Shown here piece after piece: positions 1-12,343 of a stretch of DNA of 64,000 nt. Under the pieces are notes generated by a model. The model ran no database searches. It worked only from the letters and a program-made list of their open reading frames with translations, and was not told the DNA's origin. The DNA is from Saccharum officinarum. Lineage: Eukaryota > Streptophyta > Magnoliopsida > Poales > Poaceae. The stretch is taken from positions 1,391,831 through 1,455,830 of the forward strand of contig CM036231.1 in NCBI GenBank assembly GCA_020631735.1, given 5' to 3'. The translations under genes and the position numbers were made by a program. Positions within the stretch are counted from its first letter, which is position 1, and every line of letters begins with the position of its first letter.

Positions 1-47
1 AAACTGCTCCTTACTTTTCGCGCGGCCGTTGGGCTTCCGTCCGAGCA

Positions 48-53
48 TATAAA
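48..53 (+). promoter_or_regulatory. TATA box candidate of the antisense gene
   Basis: TATAAA lies about 145 bp upstream of the likely ATG at 198. It is the only TATA motif seen before that start and would drive transcription against the gag-pol direction. This is a motif match only. Confidence 0.4.
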
Positions 54-197
54 GCTAAGGCCTTGGGGTCTCCGTTCCCCACCGGTTACTTGCATCCCTG
101 CAATCCTTTGCCCTAGACATCCCCTGCCACATCGCGTTCTCCGCCCGTCTTGCCGCAGCCACCGCATCCTTTTCTCCATCCCCTTCCGACGACATCG

Positions 198-3100
198 ATG
201 GCAGGAAAGAGCCAGATCCTTCCCGCCGACGACTGGGCCGCCTCCTCGGTGACGGAGAGGAGGTTGGAGGAGTTGGTCGAGGACGGGCTGTTGCGGCCGA
301 GGACGAACTCGGCGCGGCCGGAGTGGGTGGCACCGCCCCGCCCACCAGGAGCCAGTGCCCCCGAAGGGTACGTGGTGAGCTTCGTCAGCTTTCATGAGCG
401 GGGGTTCGGCGTGCCGGCGTCGGTCTTCATGCGTGCGCTCCTCCACTACTACCGGGTGGAGCTTCACCACCTTTCCCCCAACGCCGTAGCGCAGGCCGCC
501 ATCTTTGCGGCGGTCTGCGAGGGCTACCTTGGGGTGGAGCCACAGTGGAACTTGTGGCTTCACCTTTTCAAGGCCGAGCTCTTCGCCAAGAGGGCAGGGG
601 AGAAAGGCGTCCTGTCCGCGGCCCGAGTGGGGAGCTGCGTGCTGCAAGTGAGATCGGGTCGGACGGATCTATACATCCCGGCCCGACTCATCTCCTCGAA
701 CAGTGGGTGGCACGAGGGTTGGTTCTATCTCCGCAATGATGAAAATCAGTTGCCGAGGTACACCGGCCGCGTGCTGACTGCTCGAGAAGAGCACTGGTCG
801 TACGGAGTGCCCGAGGCCGAGAAGACGCTTGGATCCGCTGCTGGCGGCGCTGCAGCAGCTTCGCCTTCGGGGCCTGACGGCTGCGGCGGTGGCTGCGGGC
901 TTCCATCGCCGTAGAGTGATGCCGTTGTGCCAGCGTCGTCTCCGCCTGGACCAGATGACTCCGGAGGCGAACCTGGAGGGCACCCGGATGTCCCACGAAT
1001 CCCTCACCCTTGAGGAGGTTCTCCGGCGGGCTCGCCGGATGGTCGGGAACTTCAAGGCGGAGGAAGCCAATCAGGTTCCCATGAGGCCTACCGAGGGGTG
1101 CGAATCCGTGGTACGTATCCCGGGGCTGAGGTATTGCTTTTCTTGTTTTTCTGTGGATTTCGCTGATGTGGTCGAGGCCGGTGTAGGATTTGTCGGCGTT
1201 GCGGGAAACGCGCCCACCAGTCCCGGAGGACCGGCCCGCCCGGGAGGCTCGACGCCTGCATGCCTCCCAGAAGAAGCAGGCCAAGGAGACGGCCAAGAAG
1301 CGGGCGATCCGCAAGGCCAAGAAGGCGGAGGCGTTGAAGAAGCGCCGGCGCCAGCAAGCCATCGACGGAGTGCCCTGTCACCGTCGCCTTCCGAGACAGT
1401 CTCGGGGGAGGACGACGGCAGCAGCGATGAAGATGAAGATGCCCTGTCGCGGTATGAGATTGCGACCAGGCTTGGGGATCTCCCGACATTCGCCCCCTGC
1501 TGGAGCCCATCGGGGGGGGTCCTCCTCGGTCGTCGTGGTCGAGGGGAAGAAGGTGGAGAAGGGATCTGGCCCCTCGAGGGGAGGGGCCATTTTACCCCGG
1601 ACCCGGCGAGGGGTCGTCGGGGACGTCCGCACCAGCCGGGCCTCGCAAGCTCCGGCAGGGGCGGAGACGGTGGTACCGGCGTCGTCATCAGCGGCGGCGC
1701 CGGTAGGAGTAAGGACCCGAGGCCAGCTGGCCTCGGGAGCACAAAGGGCGCAGGGCGGTGTGTTGGCCGGGCTCCCAGGAGCGCTCGGCCTGCTGGTGAG
1801 GCCGCCGCGGGGCCACCAGCGGCCGTCCCGGGAGGCTCGAGCCGCGCAGGGTCGAGGTACTTGGTGCCGATTTTCGGGTAAGTATCTCAACTTGGTTGTC
1901 CTGCCTTTCCCAAAGTCCGTCGGCTGACAATTCTTCTCACTTCGCAGGCTGAAGCGGAAGGCGGAGCCAATGGGGCCTACCCCTGTGAAGTCGCTGCGAG
2001 CCAGCGCCGTTGTCCTCAACCGGACGGCGGAGCAGGACGCGGCCTGGGTCCGTCAGGTCGAGGCAGCGAAAGGGCGCCTGCGACATCAGCAAGGGTCGGC
2101 CGACGCCGCGGCGGTTGCCGGCCCGGAGCCGCCGTCGAGGGGGCCGAACCGGCAAAGGCGGCGGCTCTTGACGTGGTCGAGGCGGGGCCCCGGCCGTCGG
2201 GGACGGCCGAGGCTGCCGTTGCGGTCGCGACGAGCGAGGCACCCGTCCGCGACGCGGAGCGGGCGGGTGCTGACGTGACCAAGGAGGAGGTCGCGTCGGT
2301 GTCGGGGCAAGAGACGGTCCTGGCGAAGGGGTCGCAGCCGCGACAAGGCCCGTCGGCAGAGCCAGCGGGCGTGGTGGAGATCGGGGCGGTCGAGCCCCCA
2401 TCCGGAGCACCCGAAGAAGAGACGCCGGCTCCGGCGGTGCCGACGGTCGAGGCGAGGGTACCGGAGCCGTCGTCGGTCGAGGTGCCGGCTCCGGTGGCGC
2501 CGGCGGTCGTAAGTGCCCGCCCTCACGCTCCCCTCGACAACATCTCCCTGGACAAGGGAAAACAAACGATAGGGGTCGAGGGGGTGAGGTCGCGGACCAG
2601 GCCGGTGTCTCGACGGCCGTTGGAGAGGCGGATACCGCGGGCGAGGCCGGTCCTTCCGCGGGACCGGGAGACGCCCCGGCCGGGTCGTCCTCCTCGTGGC
2701 CCGACATCGCCGCGCTGGCGATAGCGCGGGTCGAGGCGGAGCTGCCGAAGTGGGGGGGCCGTCCCTTGAGTTCAGGGACGCTACGAACCCCGACGCCGAG
2801 CCCGTCTTTGTCCTTAGCGACAAAGACGAAGTGCACCGATGGGAGTACCTCGAGGGCGTCCGCCAGCATCTCGACCGGTTGCTTCGAGTGGCGTCCGGCG
2901 CTGTGCGGAGTATGGGGGATGCCACCGAGGTATGATCGACCCGTCGGCTCGCTTGATAGGCTGTTTTTTCTTCGGATTTGTGACCTTTTCGAATTGCGTT
3001 CAGGAGCTGAAGGAGTACTCCCGCCGCAAGTCACTCTTCATCCGGGACGAGAGTGGCGTGTGGGGCGCGCTGTCCTAGCAACGGGTTCTGGTCGAGGAGG

Positions 3101-4037
3101 CCCAGAAACGGCTATCCGATCGGAACGCCGAGATGGCTGAACTGCGCGTCGCATACGCCACATTGAAGGAAGAGGCGGCGCAGGCATGGGCGGCCGAGGC
3201 CGTGATGCGCACAAGCCTGGACAAGGCTCGGGAGGAGGCTACCCAGGCGCGCAGGGACCTCGAGCCCTTGTCTGCGCGGGTGAAGGAGCTTGAGGAGGAT
3301 GTCTCCCAGGTCAGTCTTCAGCGCGACGCCTTCCATGCCGAGGTCACGACGCTGCAGGGAGCCGTCCAAAAGAAGGACGCAGCTCTCGAGTCTGCTCGGC
3401 AGGAGGTCGAGGCGCTAAAGGCGGCCATCCGTGACAAGGACAACGCCTTCCTGGGGCTCGAGCGAACATGTGGGGGGCTCCGCGACGAGGTCGTGGGCCT
3501 GCAGACCCACGTCGAGGGTAAGTGTGGTTGTTATAGTCACGACGTTGAAGGCCCCGCGTTGGGCACTAATTTGTTTGTCGTGTTTCAGAGCTGGAGAGAG
3601 AGAACCGAGAGGCCCAATCGTGCGCCAACTCCTTCCAGAGCCTCTTCGAAGCCGAGGTCCGGAGGACCCAACTTCTCCAGGGCGTGATCACCACTGTGTG
3701 TGATGGCCTAGGGGTCGAGCCCGACACCGACACCGGGGAAGATGTTCCGGGGAACTCCTTCGTCCGACGGATGGTGGCGCTGGGCCGCCTTGCCCGGGAG
3801 AAGATACGGAACGGCCTCCATCACGGCGTGAAGAGGGCGCTGGCCGTCGTCCGTTCGGGGTTTGTGTTTGATATGAGGCTCGTTGCCGAGGGCTTCATCA
3901 CAGACCCCGATCGGACGGACGAGGAGAACGAGGACGCCTGCGTGGAGCTGATCGAAGCCGCCGAAGAGCCTGGGAGTCGTCTGGCCTCGCTTTTTGAAGC
4001 CGAGGTGGTTCCTCCTGCCGACGACGAAGGCCTGTGA
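198..4037 (+). pseudogene. Antisense spliced gene of the Gypsy element ('putative gypsy type transposon' family)
   Basis: The first exon (ATG at 198, MAGKSQ) contains a conserved stretch reading HERGFGVPASVFMRALLHYY and continuing through an LGVEP segment. This matches the plant-specific 'putative gypsy type transposon' (Transposase_28) domain, whose biochemical role is unknown. A frame change near 825 moves the reading frame. Likely introns start at about 1111 (GTACGT) and 1879 (GTAAGT); a clear one is 3518-3588 (GTAAG to TTTCAG). A lysine/arginine-rich segment lies at about 1255-1370 and a coiled coil at 3133-3517. The last exon ends with stop at 4037. The gene points tail-to-tail at pol. 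ATG 150 is in the same frame, but 198 fits better because it directly precedes the conserved block. The frame breaks suggest a pseudogene. Confidence 0.7.
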
Positions 4038-4727
4038 GCCAAATCTGGGCATGAAGGCCCATGTAATAAGTTAGTATTTCGAATTTTGATCGCGGTGGCC
4101 GCGGAGGCCTAAAAGACTCGAAACATAAACCGGTTCGCGGTTGATTTAGTTTTACTCGAGCTTTTCTTCCCTTTATCGCACGGATCGTGTTCTCGCGTGA
4201 TTTACCTAGCGCGCAGCTACATCCTTTGGCGTAAGGGAGCGAGTGGAGGTACCGTAGCCTCGGGGGCGTAAGTGATCTCGCGGCTCGACTGCCCTCGAGC
4301 TTCAGGGTGATGTTGCGGCCTAGTAAATCGTGTGAGAGCCTGATCTAAGCGACAGGGGGTATGTTCTTTTTTAATTTTAGGAACCGTTGTTTAGATCTTC
4401 TCAGCGTGAAGGCGTACCTCTAAAAGGCGCAAGGGTCGAGTGGAGGTACCGTAGCCTCGGAGGCGTAGGTGATGCTCCAGGCTCGAGAGCCCTTTCGAAC
4501 CTTAGGGTGCTCTTTCAGCGAAGTCGATCTAAGAACGGTTCTTAAATTTAAAAAAGAGCGCAAGTTTTTTCGGTTTTTCGGGGACCGGGGGTTCCCCCTT
4601 GCCAGCCCCCGAGGGAGGGTCGACTCTGGGAGTGCAGGGTCGATCCTTCCTTATTACGAAACGAGAAATTTTAAACATCGCTGTATTCTTTATTGACGAA
4701 AAAGGAAATACAGAGCCTCGAGGCTTT
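4038..4727. repeat. Non-coding spacer with a diverged direct repeat between antisense gene and pol
   Basis: No reading frame of note. A segment starting GAGTGGAGGTACCGTAGCC occurs at about 4230 and again at about 4438, each followed by related CTCGAG-containing sequence for roughly 70 bases. Both convergent transcripts would end here. Confidence 0.6.
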
Positions 4728-7700
4728 TTAAGGAAAGAAGCGACGTAGCTGTTCGATGTTCCAAGCGTTGGTGAGGATTTCGCCCTTCTCGTTGGATAGC
4801 TTGTAGGTGCCCGGCTTTAGTACTTCTGCGATGATGTACGGCCCTTCCCATGGTGGTGTGAGCTTGTGCCGTCCCTTGGTGTTCTGGTTCCGCCGTAGCA
4901 CCAAGTCACCAACGTTGAGGTCACGCTTGCGGACGTATCTGTCGTGGTAGCGTCGGAGACCCTGCTGGTACCTGGCAGAATGCAACAGAGCCACATCTCG
5001 GGCTTCCTCGAGCTGGTCGAGGGCGTCCTGTCTTGTGGCGTCGTTGTGTACTTCGTTGTATGCCTTCAATCTTGGGGACCCGTATTCTATATCGGTTGGT
5101 AGCATAGCCTCAGACCCGTAGACTAAGAAGAACGGAGTGAACCCCGTGGCTCGACTCGGCGTTGTTCTTAGGCTCCACAGGACCGAGGGTAGCTCGGCAG
5201 CCCATCTTTTGCCATGTTTGTTTAGTTTGTCAAAGATTCTGGGCTTAAGGCCTTGTAGAACCATGCCGTTGGCACGTTCCACTTGCCCGTTTGTTTTTGG
5301 ATGAGCCACGGCCGACCAGAGCACACGGATGTGGTGGTTGTCGCAGAAATCCAAAAACTTCTTGCCAGTGAACTGGGTGCCGTTGTCCGTGATGATACAG
5401 TTGGGGACCCCGAAGCGATGAACAATGTTAGTGAAGAAGAGTACAGCTTGTTCGGACCTGATGCTGGTGATAGGGCGGGCCTCGATCCACTTGGAGAATT
5501 TGTCGATTGCGACGAGCAAGTGGGTGAAGCCGCCGGTCGTCCTTTTCAGTGGTCCGACAAGGTCGAGCCCCCAAACGGCGAACGGCCATGTGATGGGGAT
5601 AGTCTGTAGGGCATGTGCCGGAAGATGAGTCTGTCTCGCATAGTACTGACAACCCTCGCAGGAGCGTACTAGCTTGACAGCGTCGGAGACCGCGGTCGGC
5701 CAATAGAATCCTTGTCGAAAGGCGTTTCCGACAAGGGTTCGAGGCGCAGCGTGGTGACCGCAAGCCCCCGAGTGAAGATCGCCGAGCAGATTTCTGCCTT
5801 GCTCTTTCGTGATGCAACGTTGGAGGATACCGGTAGGGCTACGACGGTAGAGCTCCCTGCTGTCGCTCATGATCACAAAAGTTTTGGCCCGACGTGCGAT
5901 CCGTCGAGCCTCAGTCCTATCCGAGGGGAGGTCCCCATGGATGAGGTAGTCGAGGTACGGGACGCGCCAATCAGGCTCGAGGTCAGGCGGTGACGTCGAG
6001 TCTTCCACCTGCATGGCTTCAGCCCCGGTCGAGGGGGCTTCTGCCTTAGGTGGAAGGTCGATCGACGCCTCGTCGACCCCCCCGTCTGGCCTGAGGTCGA
6101 CGGATGGGCGCTGAAGGTCTTTCGCGAAGACGTCCGGTGGAACCGTGGCTCGACCGGACGCGATTTTTGCCAATTCATCAGCGGCCTCATTATACCTGCG
6201 TGCGATGTGGTTGAGCTCGAGGCCGTGAAACTTGTCCTCGAGGCGCCGTACTTCCTGGCAGTAGGCCTCCATCTTGGGGTCGCGGCAGCTCGAGTTCTTC
6301 ATCACCTGATCAATCACGAGTTGAGAGTCGCCTCGGACGTCGAGGTGTCGGACCCCGAGCTCGATGGCGATTCTCAACCCCGTGACGAGTGCCTCGTATT
6401 CGGCGACGTTGTTAGACGCAGGGAAATGAAGCCGGATGACGTAGCGCATGTGAACCCCGAGGGGTGAGATGAAGAGCAAGCCCGCGCCTGCTCCCATTTT
6501 CGTTAATGACCCATCGAAGTACATGGTCCACAGCTCCGCTTGGAGCTGTGCAGGAGGGAGTTGTGTGTCAGTCCACTCGGCCAGAAAATCTGCTAACGCC
6601 TGTGACTTGATAGCTTTTCGCGGCGCATAGGACAATGCCTCGCCCATAAGCTCGACCGCCCATTTGGCAATCCTACCCGAGGCTTCCCGGTTCTGGGCTA
6701 TCTCTCCCAAGGGGAAAGAAGAAACCACAGTAACCGGGTGACCCTCGAAGTAGTGTCGGAGCTTGCGCCGTGTCAAGATGACAGCATACAGCAGTTTCTG
6801 GATCTGTGGGTACCGACACTTTGTTTCTGAGAGCACCTCGCTAACGAAATAGACCGGCCTCTGGACGAGCAAGGTGTGTGCCTCCTCGGCCCGTTCGACA
6901 ACCAGGGCAGCACTGACAACTTGTGATGTCGCTGCGACATAGAGTAGGAGTGGTTCCCCCGGGGTCGGAGGGACGAGGATCGGTGAGCTAGAGAGGGTGG
7001 CTTTCAGTTTTGTGAGAGCCTCCTCAGCCTCGAGGTTCCAGGAAAAATGGTCCGATTTCCTCAAGAGACGGTACAGAGGGAGTGCTTTTTCGCCGAGGCG
7101 CGAAATGAAACGGCTGAGTGCCGCCAAGCAACCTGTGACTCTCTGTACGCCCTTGAGATCTCGGATGGGGCCCATTTTGGTGATTGCAGAGATTTTTTCA
7201 GGGTTGGCCTCGATGCCACGTTTAGATACGATAAACCCTAAAAGCATACCTCGTGGGACGCCGAAGACACATTTCTCTGGATTGAGTTTGATGTTTTTTG
7301 CTCTGAGGCACTTGAATGCAACGTCGAGGTCGCTGACCAGGTCGCCGGCACGTTGGGTTTTGACCACGATGTCGTCGACGTAAGCCTCGACGGTCGACCC
7401 AATGTGCCCCCAAAAACATGTTGCATGCATCGCTGGTACGTTGCCCCCGCGTTCCGGAGACCGAAGGGCATCGTAACGTAGCAATACATGCCGAATGGGG
7501 TGACGAACGAAGTCGCGAGCTGGTCGGACTCCTTCATTTTGATTTGGTGGTAACCGGAATATGCATCTAAGAATGAGAGAGTTTCACATCCCGCGGTGGA
7601 ATCAACGATTTGATCAATGCGTGGCAAAGGAAAGGGAACTTTCGGACATGCTTTATTTAAACCAGTATAGTCTACGCACATCCTCCATTTCCCACTCTTT

Positions 7701-8748
7701 TTTCTAACTAAGACAGGATTAGCTAGCCACTCGGGATGATGAACCTCCTTGATGAACCCGGCCTCCAGCAGTTTGTGTATCTCCTCGCCGATGATCCTGC
7801 GCTTCTCCTCGTCGAAGCGGCGCAGGCGTTGCTTCACCGGTTTGGCTCCGGCCCGGATCTCCAAGGCGTGCTCGGCGACTTCCCTGGGTATGCCCGGCAT
7901 ATCCGAGGGACTCCACGCAAAGATGTCGACGTTCGCGCGGAGAAAGTCGACGAGCACTGCTTCCTATTTAGGATCGAGGGTGGCGCTGACGCTCAGCGCC
8001 CTCCCCTTGGGATCAGCGGGGTCGAGGGGTACGAGCTTGACGTCTTCGGCGGACTCGAAGCTGCCGGCATGGCGTTTTGGGTCGGGGATCGCATTGGCTA
8101 GACCGTCGAGGTCTGCGGCCAAGATCGCTGACCCAAAAACAGCCTCGCCGTGCTCGACGCACTCGACGTCGCACTCGTAGGCATGTTCAAACGAGGGCCC
8201 TACAGTGATGACACCGTTTGGGCCAGGCATTTTGAGCTTGAGGTAGGTGTAGTTCGGGATCGCCATGAACTTGGCGTAGCATGGGCGTCCCAGGATAGCG
8301 TGGTACGTTCCACGGAATCCGACCACTTCGAAAGTGAGAGTTTCCTTTCGGAAGTTCGCCGGCGTGCCAAAGCAAACAGGCAGATCGACCCGCCCGAGGG
8401 GTTCCGCCCGTTTCCCTGGCACGACTCCGTGGAAGCCCCCGACGCTAGGCTGGAGGCGCGCTCTGTCGACCCCCAAGAGGTCGAGGGTCTGAGAATAGAT
8501 AATGTTGAGGCTGCTTCCGCCGTCCATGAGCACTTTGGTGAGGCGTGTGTTGGCGATGACGGGGTCAACGACGAGTGGATAGACCCCCGGGTTGGGGACG
8601 TAGTCTGGGTGGTCATCACGGTCGAAAGTGATGGCCACCGCAGACCAATCAAGGAAGCGGGGTACTGCCGACTGTACGGAGAAGACCTCGCGCCGTTCTC
8701 GCTTGCGCTGACGCGCGAGAGGCAGGTCGAGGGTCCTCCGTAGATCAT
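4728..8748 (-). pseudogene. Gypsy pol: protease, reverse transcriptase, RNase H, integrase (broken)
   Basis: Protease at about 8640-8000 has the DGGSSLNII active-site variant usual in this plant lineage. Reverse transcriptase at about 7900-7240 has the FLDAYSGYHQI and AYVDDIVV motifs. RNase H (about 6530-6170) starts at MYFDGS. The integrase zinc-binding part has HSGACGHH and CEGCQYY, and its catalytic core has the D, D and E of WGLDLVG, ITDNGTQF and GQVERANG (about 5600-5260). The C-terminus ends at 4728. Breaks seen: a frame change near 8640-8745 at the start of protease, an in-frame TAG at 7964-7966 between protease and RT, and a frame change near 7400-7480 just before the YVDD motif. The enzyme set would copy and insert the element's cDNA, but this copy cannot encode it. 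Confidence 0.9.
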
Positions 8749-11116
8749 ATAGCAGTCGCGGATCTCGGGAAATTCCCCGTCCTTGTCGTCACCCTTAGGG
8801 TCCTCCCCTTGTCGTCCTTCTTAGCGCCGGCACCCCCGAAGTACCTGCGCAGCATGTGACAATCCTCGAGGTTATGGTTAGTGAGTCCTTTGTGGTAGGG
8901 ACACGGCTCTTTGAGCATTTTGTCGAAGACGCCCCCGCCGGGGGGGCCTCGAGGTTTCTTGTGCTCGGTAGCAGCGACGAGCTCGTCGGCCGGGGCCTCG
9001 AGCTTGCCCTGCTGGCCTTTCTTCTTCTTGCGGTTGTTTCTCTTGGGGCCTCGGGTGGAACTCGCGGGGTCATCGACCTTCTGCTCCTCCCTTGCCGGCT
9101 CGCCGCCAAAGATCGCACCAACCGCCTCCTCGCCGGAGGCGAAGTTGGTGACGATGTCCATCAATCCGTTGGCAGTGAGCGGGGTGTTACGGCCCAACTC
9201 CCGGACCAACTCCTTACAGGTGGTACCGGAGAGGAAAGCCGTAATCACGTCGGAGTCGGTGATGTTGGGGAGCTCGGTGCGCTGCCGGGAGAAGCGCCGG
9301 ATGTAGTCCCGGAGGGACTCATCTGGTTTCTGCTTGCAGCTCCGGAGGTCCCACGAGTTGCCGGGGCGCATGTAGGTTCCCTTGAAATTTCCCTCGAACA
9401 CCCTCACGAGATCGTCCCAGTCGTGGATCTACCAAGGTGGGAGATCCTCGAGCCAGGCTCGGGCGGTGTCGGAGAGGAACAGGGGGAGTTGCCGAATGAT
9501 GGCCCGGTCATCGGTGGCCCCGCCCAACTGACACGCCAAGCGGAAATCGGCGAGCCAAAGTTCGGGTTTGGTCTCACCGTTATACTTGGTGAGAGTCGTG
9601 GGGGACGGAACCGAGCCGGGGGCACCGTCTCACGGATAGCCCTACTGAACACCCGAGGGCCTGGAGGTTCGGGTGAAGGGCTACGGTCTTCCGAGCTGTC
9701 GTAGCGTCCGCCCCTGTGGACGTGGTAGCCTCGAGCTACACCGTCACCGTGTTTGCGTGTGCGACGCTCGACGATGTTGCCACGGGTGTCTCGAGGCTCG
9801 CGGTCGTTGGCGATGAGCTCAGGGGCAGGTGCTACCCGGTTTCGCCGGGCAGGCTCGGGGTGAACCGAGGCTTCTCTCTCCTGTCGGGAAGGCTCGAGGG
9901 TCCGCTCCGAGGCTGCTTCGCGCCGCCTCGAGGCAGAGCTCTCGGCCTGCTGCATGGCGGCAGTCTCGAGGAGCCCTCGGATTTCGTCTCGAGCCCGACG
10001 GGCGTCAGGGTTTGACGGCTCGGGCATGTTGCGCAGGAGCATGGCAGCGGCGACAACGTTTTGGCTGGCTCGAGCGAAAACCGGGGGGTCGACCGCCCGG
10101 TCCTCGTCGATGCGACGGTTGACGTCGCGAGCCCTCTCACGAGCTCTCCCGCCAAATGCGTGTTCCGCACGCTCACGCTCGAGGGTTTGCTGGAGGAGAT
10201 CCAGGTTTTCGCGTTCCTCGTCAAGCTGGTCCTGCAACTCGCGAATCTGTCCGAGCTGCGCTCCTTGATCCGCAAGGAACTGGGGCTCGTTTCGCTCGGC
10301 AGGAAGCTCGACATGAGGGGGCGTGTGCCTTTCCTCGACCGGCTCTTCGTCCTCTGATTCCGAGGTGCTTTCAACGTCGATGTTGAAGCACTCACGAGTC
10401 GGATCATAGGTGTCGTCGGCCGAGTCGGAGTCAGGTGCGCCAAAGTAGTAATATGATGGGGGAATGTGTGGCCGATGCCAACCATCACCGAGGTGGTGAC
10501 GTGGAGAAGCAGTCACACGAGGTTCTGTTTCAGGTGTCTCCGTAGAGTCCCGATAATCAGAAACCGGCGTGGACGCAACAAGGTCCAGAGTGGAGCGTAG
10601 ATGGTGCCCGGGGAGTTCCTCATAAGCGCTCATGCGAGTGCTCACGGAGGATGCATACACCCGGGCGACCGAGTCTAGTCCAAACGGGAATGGTGATGGG
10701 GACGTTGCTGCCCGTGGCGAAGTAGATGCTACGGACAGTGGTGTCTCACCGGACGGGGGAGCGGCGGGATTCTCCGTCAGCCTGCCACCCTCAGCCAGGC
10801 TCGTCCTTCCCAAATCTTCCAAAAGGAGATCTAGGCTGGCGCCTGGCTGGGGGGTGCCGGACCGGGGGGTCCCATCGCCCTCCGTCAGGTGGAGACGGTG
10901 GTTGTACCGGGCTCGCCGTCGCCGGGCGGCCCGCGACCGCCTGGAGCGACGGTGCCGGTTGACTGCTCCCCCGGGCTGGGAGAGCTCGTAATCTTCGTCG
11001 GCCGGGTGCCTGGGTGGGAGTAGGACCATGTCGTAGCCAGAGCCGAGCGACATGAACTCCAAACTCCCAAACCAGATCACCGTACCCAACGGGATCGGGC
11101 GTTCGGGGTTAGCCAT
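8745..11116 (-). pseudogene. Gypsy gag (broken)
   Basis: Reading starts at the ATG at 11116 (MANPERPIP), just inside the LTR. About 480 codons of charged, low-complexity sequence follow, including a helical Glu/Arg-rich part at about 10310-10080. A retrotransposon gag core lies at about 9560-9170 (AWLEDLPPW, RRFSRQRTELPN), followed by a lysine run (9060-9030) and a modified zinc knuckle, CPYHKGLTNHNLEDC (about 8910-8865). The frame changes near 9640-9620, and an in-frame TAG at 9429-9431 cuts the gag core. Gag would form the particle; this copy is not translatable through. Confidence 0.85.
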
Positions 11117-11159
11117 CCAGGAAGAACGGCGACAAAGCGAGGTTTGCACGCAGCGTACC

Positions 11160-11176
11160 CCTACCTGGCGCGCCAA
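11160..11176 (-). other. Primer-binding site region of the Gypsy element
   Basis: Directly inside the LTR the minus strand reads TTGGCGCGCCAGGTAGG, a form common at this position in grass Gypsy elements. The matching tRNA was not determined. Confidence 0.55.
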
Positions 11177-11177
11177 C

Positions 11178-12338
11178 TGTCGGTGTTCGGACCAAGGGGG
11201 TCCTAAACCAACGAGTAAATGCTGCGTGACTCTTTCCTGGATGGTGATGCAAGGAGAACACACGGGGGTTTATCCTGGTTCGGGCAAAAGAAGGCCCTAC
11301 GTCCAGCGGGGAAGAGAGGTTTGTATTTCCTTGCACCGGGGTGCTCGTGTAGGGGTTACAAGCAGGCGAGAGAGGGTGTCGAGCCCCAAGTCTCAAAGAG
11401 AAAAAGGAGAAAGATGGTTGCTTCGCGTTTTTTCCGTGATGCTTCGTGTTTTTTCTTCTTCTCCCCCCCTTTGGTTCGCCCTGGCCTGCCTTTTTATAGG
11501 GCGAGAGGTGGCCAAGTCGAGGGGAGGCTTGAGGCGATGTTGATTCCTGTTGAGTTGACTGTAGCGACGTGGCTTCGGGATGGCCGGCCATCCCTGGGTA
11601 TCCTGACGCGGTACGGGACAAGAGGGTGAAATGACCCAGAGTGCCAGGCCATACCGTCCTTCGAGCTAAGTCGAGCGTTGGGGCCGGGTCGAGGCTGGGT
11701 CGAGGTCGGATGGATAAGGCCGAATCCCCGGTATCGCGGGGGACGGACCTTGTCTTATCCTCCCTCGAGGGTGACTGATGGTGAATAGTGCGCGGTATGG
11801 TGGATACAGTGACGGCTTTCACCTCCCATCACGGGATGGGCGGTAAAACAGTGAGACTTGACGTGGGTATTGTTCCCGCGTTGACCCATGCCGTAGCCAT
11901 GTCGGTCGGTGGTAGTAGGTAACCGCATTGAATGCTATGGCTTTTGTCCCGGGTAGGTAAAGAAAGGGCGTCGAGGGGCCGGGGCGCGGTCGAGGCGCCC
12001 CGTCGAGCGGGCCTCGTACGAGTCGGAGCCGGAGCGCGGTCGAGGCGCCCCGTCGAGCGGGCCTCGTACGAGTCGGAGCCGGGACGCGGTCGAGGCGCCC
12101 CGTCGAGCGGGCCTCGTACGAGTCGGAGCCGGGGCGCGGTCGAGGCACCCCGTCGAGCGGGCCTCGTACGAGTCAGAGCCGGGGCGCGGTCGAGGCACCC
12201 CGTCGAGCGGGCCTCGTACGAGTCGGAGCCGGGACGCGGTCGAGGCGCCCCGTCGAGCGGGCTATCTTTTCTACTGGTTTCGGTTTTTGTTAGTGTTTTG
12301 GCGATAGCTGTGGTACCCCCGTACTGTTGGTACCGACA
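11178..12338 (-). repeat. 5' LTR of the Gypsy element (1161 bp)
   Basis: It begins TGTCGGTG and ends ACCGACA, giving short inverted termini of the TG...CA type. The left boundary abuts the primer-binding region. The solo LTRs at 35499 and 52950 share its first nine bases (TGTCGGTGTTC-like) and a related internal stretch (ACAAGC, GAGAGAGG), so they belong to related families. Confidence 0.85.
11985..12262. repeat. Tandem repeat inside the Gypsy LTR, 50-bp unit, about 5.6 copies
   Basis: CGCGGTCGAGG recurs at 11985, 12035, 12085, 12135, 12185 and 12235, exactly every 50 bases. Units differ at a few positions (GGCGCCCC or GGCACCCC; GGAGCG, GGACG or GGGCG). It is very GC- and CpG-rich and lies in the upstream (U3) end of the LTR relative to minus-strand transcription. 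Confidence 0.9.
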
Positions 12339-12343
12339 CCAGC

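Larger units (their letters stand above)
1..12338 (-). mobile_element. Ty3/Gypsy LTR retrotransposon, defective, left end outside the window
   Basis: Read on the minus strand the order is 5' LTR (12338-11178), primer-binding region, gag, protease, reverse transcriptase, RNase H, integrase, and then a long 3' region carrying a plus-strand (antisense) spliced gene. The gag, protease, RT, RNase H, integrase order is that of Ty3/Gypsy (Metaviridae). The extra antisense gene is known from some large grass Gypsy families such as RIRE2 and Grande; assignment to one of these is inference. The 3' LTR is not in the window, so LTR divergence and one target-site copy cannot be checked. The five bases after the right end are CCAGC (12339-12343). 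At least two in-frame stops and about three frame changes make it non-autonomous. Confidence 0.9.

Noticed and set aside
688..1742. Long minus-strand frames over the start of the Gypsy antisense gene
   Set aside because: Low-complexity Arg/Pro/Ser shadows; the plus strand carries the conserved domain and splice sites.
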